From NCBI GenBank assembly GCA_042577505.1, contig JBHPEA010000004.1, forward strand, positions 1 through 53,118: 53,118 nucleotides of DNA, read 5' to 3'. This stretch comes from JACQSR01 sp042577505. GTDB lineage: Archaea > Nanobdellota > Nanobdellia > Woesearchaeales > JACQSR01. Both the position numbers and the translations under genes were made by a program. The notes beneath the pieces are model-generated. The model did no database searches and was not told the DNA's origin. It saw only the letters and a program-made list of their open reading frames with translations. Of the stretch, positions 7,925 to 15,935 are shown piece by piece. The number at the start of each line of letters is the position of its first letter. Positions within the stretch are counted from its first letter, which is position 1.

Positions 7925-9382
7925 ATGGATAAATCGCAAAAACCACAATTGAATAAAGTAAGTGAATTTGTTTGGGAAGTCCCTACTAGTTTCAAAAAGG
8001 GAATGTTAGTTCCAGCAAGATTGTATGGTTCTAAAGGAATAGTTGATGCTCTTGATATGGGTGTTTATGATCAAGTTACAAATGTTGCATCATTACCAGG
8101 TATTCAAAATTTTGCAATATGTATGCCAGATGGTCATTCTGGATACGGATTCCCCATTGGCGGTGTAGCTGCTTTTGATACAGAAGAAGGAATAATCTCT
8201 CCAGGCGGTATTGGCTTTGATATCAATTGTGGAGTTAGGTTGCTTTCTACAAATTTAACCATTGATGACGTTAAACCTAAGCTTAAAGAGACTGTTAATT
8301 CATTGTTTGGAAAGATCCCTGCAGGTGTAGGGGGGAAGAGTACATTAAGACCTGATGAAAAGAAGTTCAAGGATATTCAAGAATTAGGAGCGAAGTGGTG
8401 TGTTGAGAATGGTTACGGTTGGGAGAAGGATCTAAAATCAATTGAGGATAATGGTTGTCTTACACAAGCTGATTCTTCAAAAGTAAGTCAAAAAGCAAAG
8501 AGTAGAGGGATTTCTCAGATTGGAACCCTTGGTAGTGGGAATCATTATCTAGAGATTCAACGTGTTGGTGAGATTTTCGACAAGGAGACTGCAAATAAAT
8601 TTGGAATTAAAGATGAGAATCAAATTACAATAATGATACATTGTGGATCACGTGGTTATGGTCATCAAATAGGTACTGATTATCTTAGAAGTTTTAATGA
8701 CATTATGCCCAAGTATAAACTAAAAGTCCTTGATAGAGAACTTGCTTGTGCTCCATTTCAATCTGAAGAAGGTCAGGATTACTTTAAAGCAATGGCGTGT
8801 GCTGCTAATGCTGCCTTTGCCAATAGACAAATGATAATGCACAATGTGAGAAGTGCATTTGAGAGTATTTTCAACAAAACTGCAGAAGATATGGAGATGA
8901 ATTTAGTTTATGATGTTGCACATAATATTGCAAAAGTGGAGAAACATAAAATTGATGGGAAGATGAAAGACGTTGTTGTCCATAGAAAAGGTGCAACAAG
9001 AAGTTTTGGTCCAGGAAGAGTTGAATTAGGTGAGCAGTTTAAAGAAACTGGACAACCTGTAATAATTGGTGGATCGATGGAGACTGGTTCTTATCTGTTG
9101 GTTGGAACTGACACCGCAATGGATCAGACTTTTGGAAGCACAGCACATGGGGCAGGAAGGGTTATGTCTAGATCACAAGCAAAAAGAGAGTTTAGAGGAG
9201 ATGAATTACAGAAAGATATGGAGAAGAAAGGTATATTTGTAAAAGCTGTAAGTATGCCTGGTCTTGCAGAAGAAGCTGGGAAAGCCTACAAGAATATTTC
9301 TGAAGTTATTGATACAATAGATAAAGCAGGTATATCAAGGAAAATTGTTAGATTTGATCCCATTGGAAATATAAAAGGATAG
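7925..9382 (+). CDS. rtcB: RNA-splicing ligase RtcB
   Basis: 485 residues from the ATG at 7925, chosen over a TTG at 7913 that would overlap archease. RtcB joins RNA 2',3'-cyclic phosphate and 5'-OH ends with GTP and manganese, the last step of tRNA intron splicing in archaea. Seen: MPDGHSGYGFPIGGVAAFD, GGIGFDINCGVRLL (metal-binding Cys), LGSGNHYLEIQ, HCGSRGYGHQIGTDYL, and VVVHRKGATRSFGPG carrying the His that takes GMP. SMPGLAEEAGKAYKNI closes the C-terminus as in the family. I see no intein, which is common in archaeal RtcB. Operon with archease. Confidence 0.97.
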   Translation: MDKSQKPQLNKVSEFVWEVPTSFKKGMLVPARLYGSKGIVDALDMGVYDQVTNVASLPGIQNFAICMPDGHSGYGFPIGGVAAFDTEEGIISPGGIGFDINCGVRLLSTNLTIDDVKPKLKETVNSLFGKIPAGVGGKSTLRPDEKKFKDIQELGAKWCVENGYGWEKDLKSIEDNGCLTQADSSKVSQKAKSRGISQIGTLGSGNHYLEIQRVGEIFDKETANKFGIKDENQITIMIHCGSRGYGHQIGTDYLRSFNDIMPKYKLKVLDRELACAPFQSEEGQDYFKAMACAANAAFANRQMIMHNVRSAFESIFNKTAEDMEMNLVYDVAHNIAKVEKHKIDGKMKDVVVHRKGATRSFGPGRVELGEQFKETGQPVIIGGSMETGSYLLVGTDTAMDQTFGSTAHGAGRVMSRSQAKREFRGDELQKDMEKKGIFVKAVSMPGLAEEAGKAYKNISEVIDTIDKAGISRKIVRFDPIGNIKG

Positions 9383-9394
9383 TATTATAAAATT
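9381..9394 (+). promoter_or_regulatory. TATA box for the DUF483-type gene
   Basis: agtattataaaatt centred about 26 nt before the ATG at 9414; it overlaps the rtcB stop codon region. Confidence 0.45.
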
Positions 9395-9413
9395 CGATTT
9401 CTTACCCTGCCTT

Positions 9414-10229
9414 ATGATTAAGGATCTTTTAGAGGTGTTTAAATCCAATATTAAAGCGTTAGAAATTTTGGCTTTGCTGAATGATATTAAGCCAGCTGGT
9501 CGAATTCTAGTTAAGGAGAATGAGATAAGGGGTGTTGTTGATTTCTTGGAAAAGAAAGGTTTGATATGTTTGAAATCTAATTTTAAGATGTTAAAGACAG
9601 ATAGTGGGCCCTACTCTGATAAAGGTGAGAAAGTAAAAAGCGATGATAGTAGGAAAGGATACTTCATTCTTTATCTTGGGAGGGAGAAGGAAATAGTAGA
9701 AAAGTTAAAATCATTGGAAGGGGAAAATAAACATTATGAACTTGGATTAACGCTTGGTTATCCTGAATGTTGCTGTAAGTTTTTTAGTGATAAATTCAAT
9801 GAAAATGAAACTGATCTGACTTATCGGACTCTGAGAAATTCAGAAGGAAAAGTTTTTGATTTTCATATTAATAATGCAATGAGGCACTTTGATATTGCTT
9901 TGATTTTTCATTTTCCTTGTTCATATCAATGTGAGAAATCAATTGAAATTGCAAAACAAAATTTGAAGTTACTTCAGGGAAATGGGGGGGAGCTGTTTAG
10001 GGTTTTTAGTGGGATGTTAAAAGGAGGAATTATTTATACCTCATCTAATGTAATTTTATTGAGGAATGCAAAAATATTGGAGAAGAAATTATATTATGAG
10101 GGTTTGATGGCCTTAAAAAATAATGCTATGTATCAACAATTGAAGAACTCTAAGTATATTCTTGTTAAAGAGAGTGGATTTAGGGTAAAAAATATTGATT
10201 ATAGTTCTAACTTAATGTTATTTATTTAG
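9414..10229 (+). CDS. DUF483-type cysteine-motif protein
   Basis: 271 residues. The signature is ELGLTLGYPECCCKFFSD (about residues 114-131) and, later, FHFPCSYQCEKSIEIAKQN (about 163-181); these paired Cys motifs match what I know of the archaeal DUF483 family, whose function is not established. The N-terminal third (ALEILALLNDIKPAGRI, FLEKKGLICLK) is helical and looks like a winged-helix-type region. The clustered Cys suggest metal or Fe-S binding, which is inference. Its last 8 nt overlap the end of the convergent methyltransferase gene. Confidence 0.7.
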   Translation: MIKDLLEVFKSNIKALEILALLNDIKPAGRILVKENEIRGVVDFLEKKGLICLKSNFKMLKTDSGPYSDKGEKVKSDDSRKGYFILYLGREKEIVEKLKSLEGENKHYELGLTLGYPECCCKFFSDKFNENETDLTYRTLRNSEGKVFDFHINNAMRHFDIALIFHFPCSYQCEKSIEIAKQNLKLLQGNGGELFRVFSGMLKGGIIYTSSNVILLRNAKILEKKLYYEGLMALKNNAMYQQLKNSKYILVKESGFRVKNIDYSSNLMLFI

Positions 10230-10755
10230 GATTCTCATAAATACTAACCATTATGTCATTAACAAAAAATTCTTTGACTTTGTTCAAACTCATTGGGTGA
10301 AAATGGGGTCCGAATAAGATCAGTTTTCCTGTAAGTTCACTGTGTAATTTCTTTTCAACTTCATCCCTGAACAATGGTTTGTCAGGATTTAAGAAAACAT
10401 AATCAAAACCCTTAATCGATTGGTTTTTGAAATCATCATTAATAAGTTGAGTGTTTCTTGCATTCAATTTTTTTAGAATTTCTGAGGCTTTGCTATGTAG
10501 TTCAGGATCATATTCGATTCCGACAGCTTTTTTTGCAAACATTGAAGCTAGGAGTACGACTTTTCCATCGCCGCTTCCAAGATCGATAAATGAATTATGT
10601 CTACCAATTTTAGATAATAGTTCATAGATAGTTTTAGTATCTGCTGCATTCCAGAATCCCTTACCAGTATCCTTTAGTGGAAGTTTGCCTTTTTCAAGAA
10701 GGGCCTTATAGAACGATTTGTAAGTTTCTTCAATGGTCTGGTAATTAATTGTCAT
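10222..10755 (-). CDS. Class I SAM-dependent methyltransferase, substrate unknown
   Basis: 177 residues with a Rossmann-type methyltransferase core: motif I FIDLGSGDGKVVLLA (about 57-71), the acidic motif II VGIEYDPEL, a later NDDFKNQSIKGFDYVFLNPDKP (motif IV region, NPDK rather than NPPY) and GKLILFGPHFHP. The small size and lack of extra domains leave the substrate open; the DLGSGDGK start is shared with rRNA/protein methylases and with DOT1-like enzymes. TATA box (reverse of agtatataaaaa, 10777-10788) lies about 27 nt upstream. Confidence 0.8.
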   Translation of the reverse strand: MTINYQTIEETYKSFYKALLEKGKLPLKDTGKGFWNAADTKTIYELLSKIGRHNSFIDLGSGDGKVVLLASMFAKKAVGIEYDPELHSKASEILKKLNARNTQLINDDFKNQSIKGFDYVFLNPDKPLFRDEVEKKLHSELTGKLILFGPHFHPMSLNKVKEFFVNDIMVSIYENPK

Positions 10756-10776
10756 AGAACTATAAAAAAACTAAGA

Positions 10777-10788
10777 GTATATAAAAAT
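10777..10788 (-). promoter_or_regulatory. TATA box for the methyltransferase gene
   Basis: Reverse strand TTTTTATATACT, centred about 27 nt upstream of the ATG at 10755. It reaches the last base of the neighbouring gene on the same strand. Confidence 0.5.
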
Positions 10789-11240
10789 TACCTCAATCCA
10801 TATTTTTTAATGGTCTTTTCTGAAGATTGGGTAGCAGTAGAAATATCGTGAGTAGTATCGGCCTCTGATTTATATTTAATTACTTCTTGGAAATGAGGTA
10901 GATTTACATCCAGCTTAGGCTGATATCCGGCAATTTGCTTATAGTCAGATAAGTCAACTGAGGGAGAATAGGCTACGTCGAAATCAACTGAAATGGGTGC
11001 CTTGTCAACTTCAGCTTCTATGCCTTCATCACCCCCAAAGAGATGGGAGATATCAACTTCTTCGATAGGTGGAACATCTACATCAACATTAGATTCTTCT
11101 TTTAGCTCCTTTTGAGATTTCTTAATTAATGAGGATAACTCCTCAGTTTCTTTTTTACCTTGCTCTTCAATATCTTTTAGCTTTTTTAGTCTAGCAGCTG
11201 GTTTCAGTTTTAGAAGTTCGTCTTTATTGAATTCAACCAT
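10788..11240 (-). CDS. Uncharacterised protein: basic helical N-terminus, acidic disordered tail
   Basis: 150 residues from ATG at 11240 (an in-frame TTG at 11249 would add three). Residues 1-50 are a charged helix, probably coiled coil (LKPAARLKKLKDIEEQGKKE, ELSSLIKKSQKELKEES). The rest is acidic and rich in Val/Asp/Pro with repeated hydrophobic-acidic motifs (VDVDVPPIEEVDISHLFGG, VDKAPISVDFDVAYSPSVD), the look of a linear-motif scaffold rather than an enzyme. No signal peptide or membrane segment. Not recognised. It neighbours three other unrecognised genes (11349-15638), with which it may belong. Confidence 0.65.
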   Translation of the reverse strand: MVEFNKDELLKLKPAARLKKLKDIEEQGKKETEELSSLIKKSQKELKEESNVDVDVPPIEEVDISHLFGGDEGIEAEVDKAPISVDFDVAYSPSVDLSDYKQIAGYQPKLDVNLPHFQEVIKYKSEADTTHDISTATQSSEKTIKKYGLR

Positions 11241-11308
11241 TCCAATCAATCAGGGGTACATGCCGGAGAATAAAAAAGTTGTGCTTTATAAGGAGGAATT
11301 TTGTGTTT

Positions 11309-11325
11309 CCAAAAAGTTTTTATAG
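11309..11325 (+). promoter_or_regulatory. BRE/TATA promoter of the 11349 gene
   Basis: ccaaaaa followed by gtttttatag, centred about 28 nt before the GTG at 11349; predicts a leaderless transcript and supports the GTG start. Confidence 0.55.
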
Positions 11326-11348
11326 GGATTCATTATAGTTAAGTCAAG

Positions 11349-11996
11349 GTGGTTGAGATTAAAAAGGGGAGTTTTACAGATAGGATTGACGCTGAGATAG
11401 ATAAATTAAAAAGAGGAAATAAAAGTGTCAAACCTAAGTCTAGGAAGAATAAAAATCATCCTAAATCTATTGCCGATATAGCCCGTAAGCTTGCTACTAA
11501 TAGGAAGAGAGATCTTGAAAAAGAGCTAAGCGATGATCAAAAGAAAGAACTTCTTGCTAATACTATGTTATCATCTATGGTTAAATATCTTGATACAATT
11601 AAGGAAAAAGGTGCGTTTATTGCTAACCTTTACGGTGGTACTGGTACTGGAGCTTCTATGGCTTATGGGCCTCCACCAGAGGAGAGTTATGCTGATTATG
11701 CAAAAATTTGGGGCCATTTAGGGAAAGATAATGTTGCTAAAATGTATGGTGGTTCTTTTGATACTACTTCTTCGGGCTCTACTAGTAGAGAGATGGTATC
11801 ATATCAGAAGCTTGAAAGATTTGTTAAAGAGGTTAAATATTTTAGGCCAGGTGGTGATTTGACACTTAATTTGGATGCTTTTTTTGGGAATGTTCCCAGT
11901 TTTGGATTTGATTCTAAAGAATGGGACAAAGCAAGAATTTATCACATCGCAGATGGTGGTGTAATGTTTAAACTTCTTATGAAGATTGGTATCTAA
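11349..11996 (+). CDS. Uncharacterised protein with basic N-terminus and Gly-rich centre
   Basis: 215 residues from a GTG (protein begins MVEIKKGSFTDRIDAEIDKL); the start is supported by a TATA box at the leaderless distance. Residues 1-75 are strongly basic and helical (KSVKPKSRKNKNHPKSIADI, ATNRKRDLEKELSDDQKKEL). The centre is Gly/Ser/Tyr-rich (NLYGGTGTGASMAYGPPPEE, MYGGSFDTTSSGSTSREM). The end is more globular (FRPGGDLTLNLDAFFGNVP). No membrane segment or known motif. Its TAA abuts the stop codon of the convergent TIM-barrel gene with no spacer. Not recognised. Confidence 0.65.
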   Translation: MVEIKKGSFTDRIDAEIDKLKRGNKSVKPKSRKNKNHPKSIADIARKLATNRKRDLEKELSDDQKKELLANTMLSSMVKYLDTIKEKGAFIANLYGGTGTGASMAYGPPPEESYADYAKIWGHLGKDNVAKMYGGSFDTTSSGSTSREMVSYQKLERFVKEVKYFRPGGDLTLNLDAFFGNVPSFGFDSKEWDKARIYHIADGGVMFKLLMKIGI

Positions 11997-12386
11997 TTAT
12001 TCCATAGGTACTGCAGACCACAATGTCCAATCGTTTGATGGAGAATATCCACCAAATACATATTGGGGGGGCCTGTTTTGACCAAAGTAGGAGTAATGAA
12101 CGTCTGACCAAACTTGTGGAGCTCCAACTTGCATACCCATTCCATAAATTGGGCTTCCGAAATGTCTCCATGTCTTCATTAACCCGTGGAAATCAGATAC
12201 ATCTGTAGAAGCATCAGCGCCTGGTTCGACAGTTAGGGCTTTATCGTATCCATATTTTTTTAAGATTTTCATTACTTCCTTTACAGGAGCATTTCCTTGA
12301 CCAGGAGCAATGTGATCATCTTGAAATCCATAATTATCTGTAAGATGAACATTCTTTATCATTCCTTTTTTTAGCCAGTTTTTCAA
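11997..12386 (-). CDS. C-terminal part of the TIM-barrel enzyme, separated by a frameshift
   Basis: This open frame carries the end of the AP-endonuclease-2/xylose-isomerase-like barrel: NVHLTDNYGFQDDHIAPGQG and YGYDKALTVEPGADAS, which supply the last His, His and Glu metal ligands of such barrels. It opens only with a TTG at 12386 inside the preceding gene, and its first ATG (12362) would leave out part of a strand, so it does not look like an independent gene. Joining it to the upstream ORF at the run of seven A (minus strand, 12366-12372) restores IEKLAKKGMIKNVHLTDN, a normal barrel segment. See the entry at 12334-14232. Confidence 0.7.
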   Translation of the reverse strand: MKNWLKKGMIKNVHLTDNYGFQDDHIAPGQGNAPVKEVMKILKKYGYDKALTVEPGADASTDVSDFHGLMKTWRHFGSPIYGMGMQVGAPQVWSDVHYSYFGQNRPPQYVFGGYSPSNDWTLWSAVPME

Positions 12387-14232
12387 TTTGTTTAAGATAC
12401 CAATCGTTAAATAACAGATCGTTTTCTTCTATTGATTTGCCCTGAATTGGCATCCAGAACTTTCTCCAAAGATTAAGGTGACCTGTGTCTAAGGTTACTC
12501 CAATATGCTGTTCAGCTAATTTTCTTGCTTCTTCTTCTGACATTCCTTCTTGATAAAACTGATTTAATCTAGTTTTGTCAGTGACAATTTTTTGTTTACC
12601 TGTACTAAGTTGATCTACTTCCCCGCCTACACCATAAACATCATGTTTTTCTGTTAGGAACTCTACCATTCGGTCTCTCGATTTTTCAATTAACCAGGAA
12701 AGCTCTTCTGGGTGGCCTCCAAATCTTTCTGGGAAAAGATTCTCAATAGCAAGAAAAATTGGTTTTTCTGGATCTTTAGAACGTTCCCAAGCACGGATTC
12801 CAAGTTCTGCATAGAATCTGGTTGGGTGTTCCTCTAATCTTTTAACTGGAGTGATAAGATTTCGTCGAGTTTCTTCAGTATCTTTTGCTTGCTGTTCCTG
12901 AGATGTAGAAGCTTGTTTCGCGAATTCTAAGTTCTTATAACTTGTCCTGATAGCTTCATCTAACCATTCAGATGGAAGTTTTTGTTCTGGTATAAGGAAT
13001 TTCCCACCCGTTCCCAAAATACCTCTAGTTAATTCATCTCTATGAACCAATTTCCATAATTCTTCTTTTGGTGTGGATTCCTCTAATTTTTTATACCTAT
13101 TATAAGCCTCTTTCAGCCTTCTTATATCTCTAATATGATCTTCAGCCTCACGTCCATACTGTAACGCCCATCCACGAGAGTGAGATTCGTTCGTAATTAA
13201 TGTGGCATGGAGAAAAGCTTCTTCTGGATATCTTACCTCATATTGGTTAGGTTTTCTACCATTGATTTCTTCAAACCATTTATTCTCTTCTTCTGCTATT
13301 CTTTTGAAATCTCCAAAGGTTAGATATCTTGTTGCGAAACGACCTGATTCAGGATCGTATTTTGGGACTGGACCTTTTGTTGGATGATAGAGATATTTGA
13401 AGGGTATTTTTCGTTTCCAGTAATCAACGTAATCTCCTGGATTTATTGTAACCCTATTTCCATCGATATCTTCTCCTTCATAACCGCTTGTGGCTTTTAA
13501 GTAATCAGGGAAAGCGACCATACGGTCTTTTTGAACAGTTTCCATTACTTGGGATGTTCTTTTATCTAAAAGTACAAAGTTAGCATCATATAATTCAGAA
13601 TGTCTTCTCATAAACAACATCCTTCCAGTTTTTGGATCAATGTTAAGATTATGTTTTCCAGTAGGATCATCGACAACCATATCAGTCATAGGACGTTCGA
13701 ACTCCCCTGAATGCATTACAACTGATCCTGATCCTGCTACATCTCCAGCAAAATCAATGGCACGAGCTATTTCGTCTTTTGAGATTCTCGCGTTAGAAAT
13801 GGAGAAGTTACCTCTCTCGTCTCTTCCCATCATACCCATAATGTTATAGGCACCGTGTGTTGTAAATGTAACTTCGTTAATTGCTCCCATTTCCCTTAAT
13901 GCTTGACGTTGATCATGACCATAAACGCCTGGAGTGTGAGCTCCTCTTTGAGATGAAACTGCCCCCGGAAATCCCAACTCAATTGCGCCCGTACCCATCC
14001 TAATCTTTGAATAAACACCAGCAACGTTAGCTGCTGAAATTCCCAGTGGAACAGACATACCTATATCCTTAACACCATAAACCGGTTCAGAATTATCTCC
14101 TGATTCGCCTCCACCTCTTGGTGCCCCGGTTGGCATCCCTCTTGGAGCGTCCTGAGGAGCAGATCTTCCATATTTTTCTGAGTCCATGGCATTAAAGTAA
14201 TCGGCCATTGGATGATGTGAATAAAATTGCAT
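12334..14232 (-). CDS. Large xylose isomerase/AP endonuclease 2-like TIM-barrel protein, N-terminal part (frameshifted)
   Basis: 632 residues before an out-of-frame stop. After a Gly/Pro-rich start the barrel begins: TGAIELGFPG, FTTHGAYNIMGMMGRDERGN (typical beta-2 with the substrate His) and SGSVVMHSGEFERP. A long insertion (about residues 190-470) rich in charged helices follows, then FLAIENLFPERFG (about 490-505) and VTLDTGHLNLWRKFW (about 580-594), metal-ligand strands of the family. The frame then runs into KKRNDKECSSYR-stop, losing the last ligands, which are found in the next frame. Members act as sugar-phosphate isomerases/epimerases or DNA endonuclease IV; the substrate here is unknown and the insertion is unusual. 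Preceded by the 467-residue gene with a 2-nt gap. Confidence 0.75.
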   Translation of the reverse strand: MQFYSHHPMADYFNAMDSEKYGRSAPQDAPRGMPTGAPRGGGESGDNSEPVYGVKDIGMSVPLGISAANVAGVYSKIRMGTGAIELGFPGAVSSQRGAHTPGVYGHDQRQALREMGAINEVTFTTHGAYNIMGMMGRDERGNFSISNARISKDEIARAIDFAGDVAGSGSVVMHSGEFERPMTDMVVDDPTGKHNLNIDPKTGRMLFMRRHSELYDANFVLLDKRTSQVMETVQKDRMVAFPDYLKATSGYEGEDIDGNRVTINPGDYVDYWKRKIPFKYLYHPTKGPVPKYDPESGRFATRYLTFGDFKRIAEEENKWFEEINGRKPNQYEVRYPEEAFLHATLITNESHSRGWALQYGREAEDHIRDIRRLKEAYNRYKKLEESTPKEELWKLVHRDELTRGILGTGGKFLIPEQKLPSEWLDEAIRTSYKNLEFAKQASTSQEQQAKDTEETRRNLITPVKRLEEHPTRFYAELGIRAWERSKDPEKPIFLAIENLFPERFGGHPEELSWLIEKSRDRMVEFLTEKHDVYGVGGEVDQLSTGKQKIVTDKTRLNQFYQEGMSEEEARKLAEQHIGVTLDTGHLNLWRKFWMPIQGKSIEENDLLFNDWYLKQIEKLAKKRNDKECSSYR

Positions 14233-14234
14233 TT

Positions 14235-15638
14235 TTATCTTCCCCAGCTCAACATCTGATGATGTTTTTTAAAGTGGTGGTAAATACCCCAAGTAGATTT
14301 CTTAACCTTGGGTTTAGCACCCTTAACTGCTAATTCCCTTTCCCAATCCTTTTTTCTATCTTTTTTTGGTTTCGTTTTTGCTTTTGGATTAGAGAAAGTT
14401 TGAGAAAAACTCTTTAATACAGCGCTGAATGGACCATAGTATTTTTTTGGAACCTCTTTTGGTTTCTTAGGTCCAACGTCTTCTCCAGCTTCCTTAAGAT
14501 ATCGAAGTAGTTCATCTCCCATCGCATCCATCGCTGCTTTAATCGATGAGTCTATAACTTCTAATAACCTAAAATCTTCTTCTTCTCTCATGCTCTTATA
14601 TTTTTTTATTTGTTCATCACTCCAAACATATGCACGGAAATCCATCATAACTCTTCCAACATGAACGGGGCCACGTTGGTATTCTTGAGAATAATTCATC
14701 TCAGGTCTTGTTCTGTAAAGATAATGAACTAGAATAACTTCGTTAATATCATGTTTAACGGGTTTTCTCACAAGTACTTCAATTTCGATCATTGATGTTT
14801 CGAATGCTACAACTAAATCTGCAGTATCAACTTTTCTTTGATCTAAAGCTAGTCTTTGTATATTTTTTAGGTAAGGTTTTGCCCAGACCATATACATTTT
14901 GATAATCTCATAATGTTGACGTAGATATTTTAAAGTGAACACTCTTCTGTTCTTTAATTCCTCAAATGTATGTTCCTTCCACGCTAAGAAAGCTCTTAAT
15001 TTTCTTTTTAGAACCTCTCTTACTTTTCTATTGAATTGTCCACGTTCTCTTTCAACTGTCTCGTCCACATCTTCCTGTTTCAGTGGGTGGGTTGAGAAGA
15101 ATAGGTCAGGTAATGTTGTGAATTGAACTTCTCGGGCCATTCCGTAAACAGAAGCTGGATTTTTAGCACCTTGTTCTACCATGTCAATCCAAATTCCTTT
15201 CAAAGTAATTTCTGCAGATTCCCTACTTTTACTTCTAGCATCATATGAATCAGCGTAGTAACCCATACGCTCATCAAGAATTCTTAATTCCCTCACAAGC
15301 TGGAAGATTTCTTTAATCATCTTTCCAATAGTCGCTAAGAACTGTGAGACTTTGTCTTGTTGGGCCCCTAGACGTTGTTGCGATGCTCCAAAAAATGCTG
15401 AATTTTCTGCAGCTGAAAAAACGTCTGTGATTTTATCAATATAGGGGTAACCATGAAAATATCTTGCATAGTCTAATACCCAAAAGTAAGGTTCTTCTAC
15501 TGAGATATTGAATCCTTCAACAAATAATCTATATCGAACTAAAGGTTTAGGGTATCCAGTTGCGATAGCTTTGCCTTTCCTAACCTCTTCATCTTTTTCA
15601 GCTTCAAATCCAAATTTCTCAATATCTTTTGGTTCCAA
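14235..15638 (-). CDS. Uncharacterised 467-residue helical protein
   Basis: No family recognised. The first 60 residues include RYRLFVEGFNISVEEPYFWV and DYARYFHGYPYIDKITDVFS; residues about 80-125 form a likely coiled coil (QQRLGAQQDKVSQFLATIGK). The middle has long amphipathic helices rich in Arg/Lys/Glu (REVLKRKLRAFLAWKEHTFE), and the last 90 residues are Lys/Pro-rich and probably disordered (KPKEVPKKYYGPFSAV, KAKTKPKKDRKKDWERE). No signal peptide or clear membrane helix, so cytoplasmic. It follows the CRM-domain gene by 18 nt and precedes the TIM-barrel gene by 2 nt, so it probably shares their transcript. A structural or scaffolding role is only a guess. Confidence 0.7.
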   Translation of the reverse strand: MEPKDIEKFGFEAEKDEEVRKGKAIATGYPKPLVRYRLFVEGFNISVEEPYFWVLDYARYFHGYPYIDKITDVFSAAENSAFFGASQQRLGAQQDKVSQFLATIGKMIKEIFQLVRELRILDERMGYYADSYDARSKSRESAEITLKGIWIDMVEQGAKNPASVYGMAREVQFTTLPDLFFSTHPLKQEDVDETVERERGQFNRKVREVLKRKLRAFLAWKEHTFEELKNRRVFTLKYLRQHYEIIKMYMVWAKPYLKNIQRLALDQRKVDTADLVVAFETSMIEIEVLVRKPVKHDINEVILVHYLYRTRPEMNYSQEYQRGPVHVGRVMMDFRAYVWSDEQIKKYKSMREEEDFRLLEVIDSSIKAAMDAMGDELLRYLKEAGEDVGPKKPKEVPKKYYGPFSAVLKSFSQTFSNPKAKTKPKKDRKKDWERELAVKGAKPKVKKSTWGIYHHFKKHHQMLSWGR

Positions 15639-15656
15639 TTTATCCTCTTTTTTGTT

Positions 15657-15935
15657 TTATGATTTTTTATAGTTTTTCTTTTTTAAAACTACAATATTTC
15701 CAACGCTTTCAACCAAAATTGAATTAGATTTGGTGGAGATCTCTTTTGCAATTTCTTTTTGTTTAGTTGATTTGACATATGACTTTAACAATTTAACTTT
15801 AATAATGTCCTTTTTTTTAAGTTGGGATTTGATTTCATTAATCATACCTTCATTCAATCCATTTTTTCCTATTCTCAGGGACGGGACGAATTCTTTTGCA
15901 ATCGATCTAATTTTTTTAATGTCTTGGGTGTTCAT
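15657..15935 (-). CDS. CRM (YhbY-like) RNA-binding domain protein
   Basis: 92 residues, a single CRM domain. Seen: IAKEFVPSLRIGKNGLNEGM (the GxxGLxxxx loop), EIKSQLKKKDIIKVKLLKS and SILVESVGNIVVLKKKN. In bacteria YhbY associates with pre-50S particles; archaeal single-domain versions are thought to act in ribosome assembly or RNA metabolism. Its start overlaps the end of the antiporter gene by 20 nt, and a gene of unknown function follows 18 nt downstream. Confidence 0.88.
   Translation of the reverse strand: MNTQDIKKIRSIAKEFVPSLRIGKNGLNEGMINEIKSQLKKKDIIKVKLLKSYVKSTKQKEIAKEISTKSNSILVESVGNIVVLKKKNYKKS

Noticed and set aside
7678..7995. Antisense frame across the archease-rtcB junction
   Set aside because: Two well-recognised genes lie on the other strand and no promoter or ribosome site supports it.
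12366..12372. Programmed +1 frameshifting as the explanation for the split TIM barrel
   Set aside because: Seven A is a usual error and mutation site, and no rare codon, stop or stimulatory structure is seen next to it; kept only as a possibility.
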